This document shows, in pieces, positions 43,903 through 53,870 of a DNA stretch of 64,000 bases (positions are counted from its first letter, which is position 1; each line of letters starts with the position of its first letter). The stretch lies in contig NZ_RKLX01000008.1 in NCBI RefSeq assembly GCF_004745505.1, positions 56,538-120,537 on the forward strand, read 5' to 3'. The notes under the pieces were generated by a model. That model was given only the letters and a program-made list of their open reading frames with translations, was not told the DNA's origin and did no database searches. Made by a program: the position numbers and the translations under genes. Source of the DNA: Levilactobacillus suantsaiihabitans (GTDB lineage Bacteria; Bacillota; Bacilli; Lactobacillales; Lactobacillaceae).

Positions 43903-45561
43903 TTAGAACAACCCCGTAATCTTGCCATCGGCGTCGATGTCCATGTCTAGTGCCGCCGGGTGCTTAGGCAACCCTGGCATGGTCAACACGTTGCCGGTCA
44001 AAGCGACCACGAAGCCGGCTCCCAGTCGGGGCGCAAACTCGCGCACGTGGATCGTGAAGTCCGTGGGGGCTCCCAGCTGGTGGGCGTCGTCGCTCAAGGA
44101 GTACTGCGTCTTGGCCATGCAGACGGGGAGCTTGTCCCAGCCGTGCTTAGCCAGCGTCTTGAGTTGCCGGCTGGCCTTAGCGGATAATTCGACCTTTGCC
44201 CCACCGTAGATCTTTTGGGTAATGGCCGTCATCTGGGTCATCAAGTCGGCTCCCGCGGGTGCTAAGCGGGTAAAATGCTTGGGCTGTTGGGTCGCCGCGA
44301 CGACCTTTTCGGCCAGTTCCGTGGCCCCGGCACCGCCATCGGCCCACACGGTCGTGGTCGCCACCGGCACGTTTAGCGCCGCCACCTCGGCCGTCAATGC
44401 CGCGATTTCAGCATCCGTGTCACTGGTGAAGCGGTTGATGGCCACGACGACCGGCACGCCGTACTGTTGCATGCTGGCGATGTGCCGTTTCAAATTGGCA
44501 CTACCCGCCTGCAGGGCCGCCACGTTTTCTGTCGCGAGATCGGCGCGTTTGACACCGCCGTTGTACTTCAAGGCGCGGACCGTGGCCACGATGACCACGG
44601 CGTCTGGGGTTTGCCCCAAAACCGGCGTCTTGATGTCCATGAACTTCTCGCCCCCGAGGTCGGCCCCAAAGCCGGCTTCGGTCACGGCAAAATCTCCCAG
44701 CTGCAGGGCCGTTTGCGTGGCCAGCACCGAGTTACAGCCGTGGGCAATGTTGGCAAAGGGCCCGCCGTGGATGATGGCGGGGTTGTGGGCCAACGTTTGG
44801 ACCAGGTTGGGCTTGAGAGCATCCTTCAAAAGCAACGTGATGGCACCACCGACTTTCAAATCGGCGACCGTCACGGGTTCCTTGTCGTAGGTGTAGCCAA
44901 TCAAGATGCGGTTGACCCGGCGCTTTAAGTCGCTAAGGTCCTCACTCAGACACAAGACGGCCATCAATTCACTGGCCACGGTGATGTCAAAGCCATCCTG
45001 ACGAGGCGTGCCCGACGTCCGGCCACCCAAGCCGATCACGGTCTGGCGTAGCTCGCGGTCGTTGATGTCTAAGACGCGCTTCCAAACGATCTGCCGGGGG
45101 TCAAGGTTCAAGGCGTTGCCCTGCTGGATGTGATTGTCGATCAAAGCGGCCAGGGTGTCGTGGGCCTCGGTCAAGGCATGCATGTCCCCGGTAAAATGCA
45201 AGTTGATGTCTTCCATGGGCACGACTTGGGCATAGCCGCCCCCGGTCGCGCCACCCTTCATCCCCATCACGGGGCCCATCGACGGCTCACGCAGCGCTAA
45301 GACGGTCTGATGGCCCAACAGGTTCAAGGCATCGCCCAAGCCGACCACGACCGTCGATTTGCCTTCACCGGCCGGCGTCGGATTGATCGACGTGACCAAG
45401 ACCAATTTACCGGGCGTGTGCTTGCCGGCTAGTGGCAGGTCGATCTTGGCCTTGGTGTGGCCGTAGGGTTCGATCTGTTCGGGCGTTAAGCCGACCTTAC
45501 CAGCAATCTTTTCAATCGGTTCTAACGGGGTTGCTTGTGAAATTTCAATATCGCTACTCAC
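43903..45561 (-). CDS. fhs: Formate-tetrahydrofolate ligase
   Basis: Makes 10-formyl-tetrahydrofolate from formate, ATP and THF for purine and fMet synthesis. At 552 residues it has the family length. [23 protein letters not shown] is the P-loop region, followed by [36 protein letters not shown], a hallmark of the family, and [21 protein letters not shown] 45561 overlaps the ebsA stop region, so the two genes are coupled. Confidence 0.95.
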   Translation of the reverse strand: MSSDIEISQATPLEPIEKIAGKVGLTPEQIEPYGHTKAKIDLPLAGKHTPGKLVLVTSINPTPAGEGKSTVVVGLGDALNLLGHQTVLALREPSMGPVMGMKGGATGGGYAQVVPMEDINLHFTGDMHALTEAHDTLAALIDNHIQQGNALNLDPRQIVWKRVLDINDRELRQTVIGLGGRTSGTPRQDGFDITVASELMAVLCLSEDLSDLKRRVNRILIGYTYDKEPVTVADLKVGGAITLLLKDALKPNLVQTLAHNPAIIHGGPFANIAHGCNSVLATQTALQLGDFAVTEAGFGADLGGEKFMDIKTPVLGQTPDAVVIVATVRALKYNGGVKRADLATENVAALQAGSANLKRHIASMQQYGVPVVVAINRFTSDTDAEIAALTAEVAALNVPVATTTVWADGGAGATELAEKVVAATQQPKHFTRLAPAGADLMTQMTAITQKIYGGAKVELSAKASRQLKTLAKHGWDKLPVCMAKTQYSLSDDAHQLGAPTDFTIHVREFAPRLGAGFVVALTGNVLTMPGLPKHPAALDMDIDADGKITGLF

Positions 45562-45977
45562 TAATTTTCCTCCTTCACACCATTGGCGGCCATGGCTTCG
45601 TGTAACAGGTTCGCCAGTTCAATCGCCGAGTTCCGTGGTAACAGGAACTGATAGATTCGCCCTTGGGCCACGATGCCCAGCCGGTAGCGCGATAGTTGCA
45701 CGCTGCGGACCTTGTTCAGTGGAATGACCAAATGGCGGTGATTCAAGACCGTACTGACGGTCAAAACGCCGCCTGCCATGGTGATATTTCTGAAGTGAAT
45801 CTCCAGCCAGCACAAAAAGGCAAAGGCCACGAAGAAGCCGAGCGTATACCAATTAAAGTGGGTGACCTCCAGCCAGAAGATAGCGCCCATGAAAAGCACC
45901 ATCAGCGTCCAACTCCAGTTGATGATACTACTCAACGGATTGGGTTGATACAAAAATCGTCGTTCCTGGGTTATCAT
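45561..45977 (-). CDS. ebsA: EbsA-family membrane protein
   Basis: A 138-residue protein with an N-terminal [22 protein letters not shown], two membrane helices and a C-terminal PH-like strand region ([29 protein letters not shown]). This fits EbsA, described in enterococci next to RNase H-like and surface genes; the molecular function is unclear. ATG 45977 follows GAGGTG; the longer upstream frame overlaps the divergent gene. It overlaps fhs by one base. Confidence 0.78.
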   Translation of the reverse strand: MITQERRFLYQPNPLSSIINWSWTLMVLFMGAIFWLEVTHFNWYTLGFFVAFAFLCWLEIHFRNITMAGGVLTVSTVLNHRHLVIPLNKVRSVQLSRYRLGIVAQGRIYQFLLPRNSAIELANLLHEAMAANGVKEEN

Positions 45978-46013
45978 TAGTCTAAACACCTCGCAAAAGA
46001 TTGGAGTGATTCT

Positions 46014-46418
46014 GTGTTTTCTCTGTATACCGATGCCGCCACGCAGCCGCAAACGGGCCTCAGTGCGGGCGGCATCCTCATCATTCAAGACCATCAGCAG
46101 ACCCAACTCAAGCTGCCACTGACGGCCACGACCAACCACACCGCCGAGTTTGAGATCGCGCGGCTAGGCTTTGAACACCTGTTAACTCTGACTGACCAGC
46201 CAGAGTCCACGACCGTGCTCTTTTACACCGACAGTCAAATCGTCAGTGACAGCGTGGCCAAGCGTTACGCCAAGCATTATCAGCTGTGGGTCGATGCCTT
46301 ATTGGCCGTCCAAGACCCCTTTCAATTGGTCTTGACGCAGTGGGTCCCGGAACGGGAAAACCGCGGGGCCCACACCCTGGCCAATCAGGCGCTTCATTCC
46401 GCCGAAGACGTTAAATAA
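46014..46418 (+). CDS. RNase HI-family protein (YpdQ/EbsB-like)
   Basis: A 134-residue RNase H-fold protein. Acidic residues are visible at FSLYTDAAT, TAEFEIARLGF and VLFYTDSQIVSD. The last metal-binding aspartate position reads NRGAHTLANQAL, with histidine where N-x-x-A-D-x-LAN is usual. Activity may be altered. GTG 46014 follows TTGGAGTG. The 3' end overlaps the convergent oxidoreductase gene by 25 bases. Confidence 0.82.
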   Translation: MFSLYTDAATQPQTGLSAGGILIIQDHQQTQLKLPLTATTNHTAEFEIARLGFEHLLTLTDQPESTTVLFYTDSQIVSDSVAKRYAKHYQLWVDALLAVQDPFQLVLTQWVPERENRGAHTLANQALHSAEDVK

Positions 46419-47518
46419 GTCGTCAACGGCAGTTCGTATTCGCTCCAGTCGGGCGTGCCGCCATACAGGGCGGATCCGGCCAAGAGCCGACCGATTTCAG
46501 GTCCCGTGGTCAAGCCTGAAGAGCCCAGACCGGAAGCCGCTAAGATGGCCTCGTGTTCGGGAATCGGACCGAAGAACGGCGCAAAGTCCGGCGTGTAGGC
46601 CCGTGTGCCGACCCGTACGGCGGTGATGTTATCGGCCGTCACGCCGTGCATGAGCCGTTGGGCACTGGCCAACAGGTCCGCCGTTACGGCCGGATCCACG
46701 GCCAGGTCGAACTTGCCATCGTCTTCGTGGGTCGCCCCCACGATCAGCTTGCCGTGGCCAAACGGCACAAAGTCACGTTCGCCCTCGGGCATGACGACCG
46801 GCATGTTTTCTTGAAGCGGGTAGTCCTTAACGTTTAATTCGATCAGCTGGCCCTTTTGTGGCCGGACCGCCGCAACGACGCCTAAGGGCGCCACCACTTC
46901 TTTGAGCCAGGCGCCGACCGCCACGATGACCCGGTCAAAGTGCCGCGGTCCCATGGACGTGACCACCTGACCGTCGGCGGTGAACCGCACGCGTTCGCGC
47001 CGGATCGTTAAGTTCTTCGCCGTGGCTTGAGCAAGCAAGCCCTGAACCAGCGCTGCGCCGTCGACCCGGGCCCCACCGGAAATGAAGACGCCGGGTTGCG
47101 GGGCCGTCAAGAGGGGCACGCGCTGCTGCACTTCGGCGGCCGACAGCGTTTCGATCTGGCCCATGGTCGGCGCACTTTGGCGACGTTCGTAGGCCAAGTC
47201 GACCAGCGTTTCCAAGTCCGTGGGGACCTCACGCGTCACGATGGTCCCGGTCTGTTGATAAACGTCCGTTCCCAATTGAGCGCGGCGCATGAGCTCGGGA
47301 AAAAGAGCCGCACCGGCCTTGGCCAAGCGATACCAGCGTTGGTTGCGCCGTTTGGACAGCCACGGGGAAATAATGCCGGCCGCCGCGGTGGTCGCCTGTC
47401 CCGTGCCGTCGTCAAATAACGTGACCTTAGTCTGTTCACTGCCGGGTAAGATACTCAAATAATAAGCTGCGGTCGCCCCGACGATGCCGCCGCCAATAAT
47501 TGCAATCCGTTTTTCCAT
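46394..47518 (-). CDS. FAD-dependent oxidoreductase (DAO/ThiO-like)
   Basis: A 374-residue flavoprotein of the D-amino-acid oxidase family. The N-terminal FAD motif is IAIIGGGIVGATAAYYL, the C-terminal FAD-contact region RVGTRAYTPDFAPFFGPIPEHEAILAASGLGSSGLTTGP is typical of glycine/sarcosine oxidase-like proteins. It may oxidise glycine or a D-amino acid; no thi genes are nearby. ATG 47518 follows GAGGAGGC. Confidence 0.86.
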   Translation of the reverse strand: MEKRIAIIGGGIVGATAAYYLSILPGSEQTKVTLFDDGTGQATTAAAGIISPWLSKRRNQRWYRLAKAGAALFPELMRRAQLGTDVYQQTGTIVTREVPTDLETLVDLAYERRQSAPTMGQIETLSAAEVQQRVPLLTAPQPGVFISGGARVDGAALVQGLLAQATAKNLTIRRERVRFTADGQVVTSMGPRHFDRVIVAVGAWLKEVVAPLGVVAAVRPQKGQLIELNVKDYPLQENMPVVMPEGERDFVPFGHGKLIVGATHEDDGKFDLAVDPAVTADLLASAQRLMHGVTADNITAVRVGTRAYTPDFAPFFGPIPEHEAILAASGLGSSGLTTGPEIGRLLAGSALYGGTPDWSEYELPLTTYLTSSAE

Positions 47519-47741
47519 AACGCTGCCTCCTCGTGCTAATAAGCGTGGACCAACGGACGGTCCGTCGACAAGACACTGGCGGCCCCTTGGCACACGTTTT
47601 GACTAGATAAAGCCGGTGTGCCAGTAGCTGGAAATGACGCCCCGACCCCAGTCGCAGTCCTGGCCCCGTGTTTCCACCGGGCATGAGACCCGCTTTCATT
47701 TTAGCATAACTCATCGCCTGAAAACGGTGGGAAAGACTTTG

Positions 47742-47801
47742 AAATCACAAAAGCGCCCCGCATCCGCCAATTGACGTGATGCGAGGCGCTTTTGTGATTT
47801 T
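47742..47801 (-). terminator. Terminator of the nitroreductase gene
   Basis: AAATCACAAAAGCGCC pairs with GGCGCTTTTGTGATTT, with GCATC/GATGC inside; T runs occur on both strands, so it may also serve the upstream side. Confidence 0.9.
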
Positions 47802-47808
47802 GTTAAAC

Positions 47809-48411
47809 TTACTTAAAGACCATGAACCGGTCGTTGTCGTCCATGTAATCCTTGTCGCCGGCCGGACTCTCAATGGAGCCAAAGTCCATTTCAGCCCGCA
47901 GATGCCAGCTAGCTGGCAGATTGAAGGCGGCGCGAACTTCGTCGTCGATCAGTGGGTTGTAGTGTTGCAGGTTGGCCCCCAAGCCGTTTTCGGCCAGTGC
48001 GGTCCAAACGGAGAATTGCGCACTGCCTTGGGCTTGTTCGGACCAATCCTGGAAGTTGTCCGCATACAAGGGGAAGTTATCTTCGAATTCCTTGACCGTC
48101 TTGGTTTCGGTGAAGAACAGGACCGTCCCAAAGGCTGCCTTGAAGCTGTTGATCTTAGCGGTCGTCTTGGCAAAGGCGGCTTCGTCCGGCACTTCTCGCT
48201 TCAGGCGGTCGATGACGATGTCCCACAGCTTTTCGTGAGACGCCCCGAACAAGATCACGGCCCGCGTCGTTTGGTTGTTAAACGGCGTTGGGGCATTCTT
48301 CACGTTGTCCTTGACCAGCGCGACCAACTCGTCTTGAGACAAGTTGACGTTGCGCCCTAAGGCATAGATGCTCCGACGTTGCTTGGCTAAATCACTAAAT
48401 TGCGTTTTCAT
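47809..48411 (-). CDS. Nitroreductase-family protein (FRM2/HBN1-like)
   Basis: A 200-residue flavin-binding protein. RRSIYALGRNVNLS is the N-terminal FMN phosphate contact; APTPFNNQTTRAVIL and MDFGSIESPAGDKDYM match the short FRM2/HBN1 branch of nitroreductases, which reduce nitroaromatics and may respond to lipid or oxidative stress. ATG 48411 is the only good start. It has its own terminator. Confidence 0.88.
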   Translation of the reverse strand: MKTQFSDLAKQRRSIYALGRNVNLSQDELVALVKDNVKNAPTPFNNQTTRAVILFGASHEKLWDIVIDRLKREVPDEAAFAKTTAKINSFKAAFGTVLFFTETKTVKEFEDNFPLYADNFQDWSEQAQGSAQFSVWTALAENGLGANLQHYNPLIDDEVRAAFNLPASWHLRAEMDFGSIESPAGDKDYMDDNDRFMVFK

Positions 48412-48514
48412 AACTTAAATAACCTCACTTTTAAAAATTTTCCCGGTAATGGGTGCTGATAGTTTCCTTAAAACTGACTATCACTAGTGTACCACTTACT
48501 TTTAGGAAGTAAAG

Positions 48515-50023
48515 TTATTTGTCAGTCACCTGATACGCCGTCTCAAAGGTCTGGGTCATCCAATCCAGCCAATACTGCGGGTTCAGTGGCTCGCCCGTGA
48601 CTTGTTCACACAATTGGTTCGGCGTCAAACTGGCCCCCAGCCAGTGGATCTTCTCGCGCCGCCACTGGGTGATGGGCTGGTAGTCACCACTGCGCAGAAT
48701 CGCCGTCACTGGCAGTTCTTGACACATGGTGTGGTAAAACTGTGCCGCGTAGAGTTGGCCCAACAGATACGTAGGAAAATAGCCAAAGTCCCCGCCGGCC
48801 CAGTGGATGTCTTGTAAGATGCCGTCCGTGTCGTTGTCCGGCTCAATTCCTAGGTAATCGTGATACTTCTGGCGCCACAAGTCGGGCAGTTCCGCCACCG
48901 TGGTGTCGCCGTTGAACAGCCCCTTTTCCAGCTCGTAACGCACGATGATGTGCAGCGGATAGGTCAGCGGATCGGCTTCGGTTCGAATCAGCGTTGGCTC
49001 AGTGGTCATGAAGCCGCGATAAAAGGTCGGCTCATCGATGTCGGCAAAAATGTCGCCCGTGGCCGCCTGGAACCGGGGGTATTCGCCCTGCCAAAAGGCC
49101 GGGTTGCGTGCCAAAAAGATCTCATTAAACAATGACTGGGATTCGTGTAACCCCATCGACGGGGCATCCGCCAGCGGCGTGTAGTCGTAGGCTGGGTTAA
49201 AGTTTTGCATGTACAACCCGTGGCCCGCCTCATGGATACCGCCCAAGAAGGCCATTTGAAAGGCGTGCTCATCATAACGATTGGTGATCCGCACGTCGTT
49301 ACGGTCGAGTGAGACCGTAAACGGGTGCGTGCTGCGCGACAGGTCACCCTTGGTAAAGTCATATCCCAGGCGCTGGACCACGGTGCGCACCAATTGTTCT
49401 TGCACGTCCTCGGGCACGGCGCGACTCATGAAGGCATCCCGGGGCGTGACCCCTTGCGTTTGCAAGCGCTCACGTAGCCGGTGAATCCCCGCCTTGAGCG
49501 TCGCCATGATGGGGTCGAGTTGGGCCACGGTCATCCCCGGCTCGTATAGGTCGAGCAACACGTCATAGTCCGTCGCCTGGCCGTGCCGCCACTTGGGGAT
49601 AAAGGCCTTTTGTTGGGCCACGATTTTAACCAAGTCCGGCTGTAACAAGGAAAAGTCCTGTGCGGCCCGCGCGGTCTCCCAGACCCCCTGCGCGTGTGTC
49701 AGGGTCTGTTGATAATCGGCGTAGTCGGCCGGTGCAATCTCGTGATTTAACTCATAGTCGCGTTTGACCAGGCGCAAGACCTGCTGGGACTGAGTGTCCA
49801 ATTCGTCGGGATGGGCCGTGAAATACGCCACGAATTCGCCCATTTCCAGCCCCGCACTTAACGCCAAGTCCTGGGCACTGAGTGTGGCCGTCAGTTCGCC
49901 GCGAAAATCCGTTCCTGCCGGTGGCAAGTACGTCCGCGCGTCCCACCCCAGTAAGGTGAGATTCATCCGCACCAGGCTCACTTGCTTCACCAGCGCTAAA
50001 AATGCTGCTTGTGTTTTGACCAT
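48515..50023 (-). CDS. M32-family metallocarboxypeptidase (Taq-like)
   Basis: A 502-residue zinc carboxypeptidase, full family length. The zinc motif HEAGHGLYMQN (HExxH) lies near residue 268, followed by the M32 motif SMGLHESQSLFNE containing the downstream glutamate ligand, and IRTEADPLTYPLHIIVRYELE with the conserved HxIRYE-like block. It trims C-terminal residues from peptides in the cytoplasm. No signal peptide. ATG 50023 follows AAAGGGGG. Confidence 0.93.
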   Translation of the reverse strand: MVKTQAAFLALVKQVSLVRMNLTLLGWDARTYLPPAGTDFRGELTATLSAQDLALSAGLEMGEFVAYFTAHPDELDTQSQQVLRLVKRDYELNHEIAPADYADYQQTLTHAQGVWETARAAQDFSLLQPDLVKIVAQQKAFIPKWRHGQATDYDVLLDLYEPGMTVAQLDPIMATLKAGIHRLRERLQTQGVTPRDAFMSRAVPEDVQEQLVRTVVQRLGYDFTKGDLSRSTHPFTVSLDRNDVRITNRYDEHAFQMAFLGGIHEAGHGLYMQNFNPAYDYTPLADAPSMGLHESQSLFNEIFLARNPAFWQGEYPRFQAATGDIFADIDEPTFYRGFMTTEPTLIRTEADPLTYPLHIIVRYELEKGLFNGDTTVAELPDLWRQKYHDYLGIEPDNDTDGILQDIHWAGGDFGYFPTYLLGQLYAAQFYHTMCQELPVTAILRSGDYQPITQWRREKIHWLGASLTPNQLCEQVTGEPLNPQYWLDWMTQTFETAYQVTDK

Positions 50024-50269
50024 ATGGCCGCCCCCTTTGATTGGTAATCTTAGTTTAGCATGACTGAATCTAAATGTCTTGTCATTTTTCTCATTATAAT
50101 TTAATTTATTGAAAAATGGAGTCCCTCATATTTGAGATGACTTTAATTGATGATTTGTTGATATTAAGGGCTTTATGCCTTATTAGTGAAATAATCACAA
50201 ATTTGCCACGTCTATTTGCTCATAATTCACAATCGAGCCTCTGATGCATCGTCTCATTAATTTCTTCTT

Positions 50270-50794
50270 TTATGCCTCCCCGAGCAAACGATCAACTTGG
50301 GCCGCAATCCAGTCAACCGTCAGTTGGGCATCCGGCAGTTGGCACAACACCCCCACCAAAAAGGTCCACACTGCGGTCGCATCAGCTGCCGTTCCTACCA
50401 AGCCTCGTTGAGCCCTGACCAACGTCAATACGGTGGTCAAGCTCTGGGGGGCCGCTAGTGGCGTCGTCAGGATAAACCGCACGGCTCGGGGATGGTCGGT
50501 CGCAAAGGTCACCAGGTTCGTGATCATCTGTTGCAGCATGGCCGTGGCATCGGCCGAATCCAAGACGTTGGCCCGTAAAGCAGCCGCCAGTTCCGCTGTA
50601 ATCTCCTCGTGCAGCGCCGCCAGTAAGCTCGCCTTATCCGGAAAATGACGATAGACGGCGGCCGGCGTCACTGCCAAGAAACGGGCAATCTGACGCAGTG
50701 AGAGGTTGGCCGCCCCCTGCTCTTCTAATTGTTGCCGGGCCTGTTGCTGAATTAGTACGGCCAAGTTTTGTCGGTGGTACGGTAATTTGGTCAT
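50270..50794 (-). CDS. TetR/AcrR-family regulator
   Basis: A 174-residue regulator. LSLRQIARFLAVTPAAVYRHFPDKASLLAAL is the standard TetR recognition helix with VYRHF. The C-terminal domain is the TetR_C_33-type ligand region, rich in alanine and leucine. ATG 50794 follows GGAAAGGAGC. It is divergent from the CPBP protease gene 190 bases away, which it might control. Confidence 0.87.
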   Translation of the reverse strand: MTKLPYHRQNLAVLIQQQARQQLEEQGAANLSLRQIARFLAVTPAAVYRHFPDKASLLAALHEEITAELAAALRANVLDSADATAMLQQMITNLVTFATDHPRAVRFILTTPLAAPQSLTTVLTLVRAQRGLVGTAADATAVWTFLVGVLCQLPDAQLTVDWIAAQVDRLLGEA

Positions 50795-50984
50795 CGTGCA
50801 TGCTCCTTTCCAATGTGCTTTTCTTCTATGTTATCACCGATTACATTTAAAGTAAACACTGATAACATCAAGCTGTGAACACCGCTAACCCGGCAGCTGA
50901 CGAATCCTTAAAGAATCTTTACCCTTTCTTCGCCCAACTTGTCTTAAACTTAACTTAACCTATCTCAAGAGAGAAGTGTGCTGT

Positions 50985-51650
50985 ATGTCAGAACCCGTAT
51001 CAAATCGTCGGCTGGGTGGGCAATTCGTGGTTTTTTGGCTCATCTGGCTCATTGTGCAAATCGGTCTCAACACCCCAATCGAACACCACCTAAGCGGCTG
51101 GCCGCAGGAGCTGTTACTGGATGCCATCAAGTTACTGGTCTGGCTCGGGGCCGCCTGGTGGTTGCTCAGACACGCCCAGCCGGGCAACCTCAGTCTCAGC
51201 AATGCCGAACAGTGGCGACCAGCGTGGCGGTTTGCGGCCGGCTACCTGGTCTGGGGCATTATCGTGGTCTATTTGTTGGCCCAATTTTGGGTGGTCCATC
51301 ACGGCTTGACCGTGGCGGCTAATTTTAAGCCGCAATTCTGGGGCCGCTATTTTCTGGTCGTCGGGGTCACGGAAGAATACCTGTTTCGCGGGTACTTCTT
51401 CAACGCCCTGCTACAGAAATTTTCGTTAGGCAAGGCCAACGTCATCCAGGCCCTGGCCTTCGCTAGCATGCACATCCCCCGCTACCTCACGACCGTTCCG
51501 GCCATGAGCGTGGGCGTTTGGATCAGCAATCTCTTGTCCGTCTTCATTTTAGGCCTGCTGTTTGGCTGGCTGTACGCCCGGAGTCGCTCGCTGTGGCCCG
51601 GCATCGTCACCCACATGACCTGGGATATTCTGGTCACCTTGTTTGGGTAA
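50985..51650 (+). CDS. CPBP-family intramembrane metalloprotease
   Basis: A 221-residue membrane protein with about seven helices. The CPBP/Abi motifs are present: VTEEYLFRGYFFNALL (EExxxR), FASMHIPRYL (FxxxH) and THMTWDI (HxxxD/N-like). Members act in bacteriocin self-immunity or prenyl-protein-like processing. No bacteriocin gene is seen nearby. ATG 50985 is preceded by the weak site GAGAAGTG. Confidence 0.86.
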   Translation: MSEPVSNRRLGGQFVVFWLIWLIVQIGLNTPIEHHLSGWPQELLLDAIKLLVWLGAAWWLLRHAQPGNLSLSNAEQWRPAWRFAAGYLVWGIIVVYLLAQFWVVHHGLTVAANFKPQFWGRYFLVVGVTEEYLFRGYFFNALLQKFSLGKANVIQALAFASMHIPRYLTTVPAMSVGVWISNLLSVFILGLLFGWLYARSRSLWPGIVTHMTWDILVTLFG

Positions 51651-51680
51651 ACGTGAGTGTGCAACCCATTTTAGACCAAC

Positions 51681-51723
51681 AAAAAACTGGTTCTTGGACG
51701 TCTCATCCAGGAACCAGCTTTTT
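51681..51723. terminator. Terminator between the CPBP gene and the next minus-strand gene
   Basis: AAAACTGGTTCTTGGA pairs with TCCAGGAACCAGCTTTT. It lies between convergent genes and may act both ways. Confidence 0.85.
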
Positions 51724-51736
51724 ATCGCTCACGCCA

Positions 51737-52081
51737 TCAAGCGTGGACGCGCCGTTTCAGGTAACCTAATAAAACACTTAAAAATGCAAACGGTAAAGCA
51801 AAGCTGAACAGTGCCGTCAATAAGACCGGTGCCACCGTCAGTGCCAAGGCCACGTCAACGACCCCAACAACTAGGCTAGCCACCAGTAACAGGCGCCACC
51901 AGCCACGCTTGAGCTGCGGTTGGTAGGTCAGACCGTACACCAGTAGGGTCAACGCCGTGGTCAGCAGTAAGGCCCGGTCGATCAGTGGCATCGCCAGCAG
52001 GCCGGACAGTCCCAAGGCCACAACACTCAGCCCGATAAAGAAGTAACCGTACCAGCGTTGCGTTTGAACAGTTGATTTCAC
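51737..52081 (-). CDS. Hypothetical membrane protein (4 helices)
   Basis: A 114-residue protein with four hydrophobic helices (WYGYFFIGLSVVALGLSGLLA, ALLLTTALTLLVYGL, LLLVASLVVGVVDVALAL and FSFALPFAFLSVLLGYL) and a basic end (KRRVHA). I do not recognise a family. GTG 52081 has AAGGGAG eight bases upstream; GTG 52102 is in frame but lies ahead of that site. Confidence 0.65.
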   Translation of the reverse strand: MKSTVQTQRWYGYFFIGLSVVALGLSGLLAMPLIDRALLLTTALTLLVYGLTYQPQLKRGWWRLLLVASLVVGVVDVALALTVAPVLLTALFSFALPFAFLSVLLGYLKRRVHA

Positions 52082-52176
52082 GATTATCGCTCCCTTTATC
52101 ACAATCTTTACACCTTTAGTTTACACGTTTTTGTAACCGCTTACAATAGATAAACACTAGTTGCCGTTTTCACTCA

Positions 52177-52207
52177 CAAAAAAAGCCAGCGACGACTCGC
52201 TGACTTC
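52177..52207 (-). terminator. Terminator of the NUDIX/acyltransferase operon
   Basis: Minus strand GTCAGCG pairs with CGCTGGC, followed by seven T. Confidence 0.88.
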
Positions 52208-52214
52208 ACCCGTT

Positions 52215-52688
52215 CTATTGGTCATCGTGCAAGGGGCCGTTCCAGGCGTCGCTCACGACCGCTGGCACCTCACGATTGAAGACCCGCAGCAGTTCCGCCA
52301 TGCTTTCGGCACTCTTTTCTGGGGTCATCTCACTCAAGGGGAGCCAACTCACCTGGCCCTCGGCACTGGCCTTGAGGGTCCCCGTGAAGTCGTCGCCGCG
52401 GTACAGCAGGCCCAGCTTGCGTTTCTGCCGCGTGGCATCGAACCATTCACAGGTCCCGCAAAAGCTCACGGCCTTTAGCCGCAGTCCGGTTTCTTCGAAC
52501 ACCTCGCGGATGGCGGCTTGCGCACAACTCTCACCGATTTCCACGTGACCACCCGGAAAACTGTGCCCCGCCTTCCAAGGAACGTTCACCTTATCTTCTA
52601 CTAAAACGCGTTTTGTCGCCGGGTCCGTGACCATGATCATCGTTACCAATTCGACCGGTTGCGTGCGGTCCGTCTTGTTTGTCGCCAT
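52215..52688 (-). CDS. NUDIX hydrolase (MutT-like)
   Basis: A 157-residue NUDIX protein. The Nudix box is GGHVEIGESCAQAAIREVFEETGL, exact to consensus (about residues 44-67). It follows the 8-oxo-dGTPase/YtkD-like layout, but the substrate is not certain. ATG 52688 lies inside the last 46 bases of the acyltransferase gene, preceded by AATGGTGAG, so expression is probably coupled. Confidence 0.87.
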   Translation of the reverse strand: MATNKTDRTQPVELVTMIMVTDPATKRVLVEDKVNVPWKAGHSFPGGHVEIGESCAQAAIREVFEETGLRLKAVSFCGTCEWFDATRQKRKLGLLYRGDDFTGTLKASAEGQVSWLPLSEMTPEKSAESMAELLRVFNREVPAVVSDAWNGPLHDDQ

Positions 52689-53761
52689 TTTCTCACCATT
52701 CCCTTCAGTCGTTGTCCGAGTAAATGTAAGCCGTAGGTCGCCGCAAACGACCAGCACCACGTCGCCAAATAACAGCCGACGACGCCCAGTACCGGGTGGC
52801 TTGCCGTTAAGGTGCGTCCCCCCAGCAACCAGATCAGCTCCAGCCAAAACACGTTGGCCAAATATGACGGATAGGCGTAGGTCGCCAGCCAGTGGATGAT
52901 TGGCAGCCACCGGGAGTGGTGGGCTTGGTGCCACTTGGCCAGGCTGACCACCAGTAAGATCACACACAGGCTATAGCCGACCGTGGCCGGCAGGTAGTAG
53001 CTACTGCGATCGAGGTCGATGGGCGACCCGGTCGTGCGTAACTGGCGGTACTGGGCCAGCCAAGTGCCCACGCCGAGCAATGCCCAGCCGAGCCACCGGT
53101 ACCTCCGTAGCCAGCCTGTCCGCGACGTCGCCAAGCCGATGCCCACGATCGCATACACGGCAAAGCCCCACCAGACGCGATCCAGGCCGTACCAGCTCGC
53201 CGCTTGCCCACTGGGGACCGCTACCCCGTTGTACCAGGCCAACCAGCCGAGCAGTAACCCGGCCGTGACCGCAACGATCGCCCAATGGTGCCGGGGCCAG
53301 CCACGGCGCAACGCCCACCACAACGGCATCAACACAATAATCTGCAGCATCATCGTGTTGTACCACAGATGAGGCGCGGCATTACCGTTGATCAACTGCC
53401 ACCCGAACTGGCCCAGACTGTGAAATGACGTGTGCTGCTGGAGTTGCGGCAGCAATAAGAGGTAGGCCAACGACCAGACCAGCGTGGGCAGCCCCAGTGC
53501 CGACCACTGTTGGCGCAGGTAAGCCCCGTAGTGTGGGCGCGCCGGGCTCACGCGCATCGTAGTCATGACGATGCCGCAGATAAACGCGGGGGCGGTAAAC
53601 TTGATGGCCAGATACACCCCCGCAATGCCCGTTTGTAAGGTCCGCCCCGCCGGCACGGTCAAGGCCATACTCAAGACCGTCTGGGCCATGACCGCCGTGC
53701 AGGCAAACGCTTTTAGATAATCCCCGCTATCGGCAGCCGGGGATGCTTGTTGTTGAATCAC
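52643..53761 (-). CDS. Acyltransferase-3-family membrane protein
   Basis: A 372-residue integral membrane protein with about ten helices and the layout of acyltransferase 3 proteins, which O-acylate cell-wall polymers or sugars. LKAFACTAVMAQTVL is a divergent version of the N-terminal helix: the catalytic His expected there (as in R-x-x-A-x-x-x-V-x-x-H) is not seen. NAAPHLWYNTMML holds the conserved HLWY-like motif. GTG 53761 has a poor ribosome binding site, so the exact start is uncertain. Confidence 0.75.
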   Translation of the reverse strand: MIQQQASPAADSGDYLKAFACTAVMAQTVLSMALTVPAGRTLQTGIAGVYLAIKFTAPAFICGIVMTTMRVSPARPHYGAYLRQQWSALGLPTLVWSLAYLLLLPQLQQHTSFHSLGQFGWQLINGNAAPHLWYNTMMLQIIVLMPLWWALRRGWPRHHWAIVAVTAGLLLGWLAWYNGVAVPSGQAASWYGLDRVWWGFAVYAIVGIGLATSRTGWLRRYRWLGWALLGVGTWLAQYRQLRTTGSPIDLDRSSYYLPATVGYSLCVILLVVSLAKWHQAHHSRWLPIIHWLATYAYPSYLANVFWLELIWLLGGRTLTASHPVLGVVGCYLATWCWSFAATYGLHLLGQRLKGMVRKWRQTRRTARNRSNW

Positions 53762-53870
53762 CTGTCATCATCGCCTTTGTCTTCTATTTTAGCAAGACGC
53801 CTCGGGCGGTGTAAACCCCGGGTCCCCAAAATCAGCGCGGGGTGGCGGGCACATTTACGCCAACAAAAAG

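Noticed and set aside
50102..50269. AT-rich stretch after the M32 gene as a mobile element
   Set aside because: No ORF, inverted ends or transposase trace; it is simply an AT-rich gap before the TetR gene.
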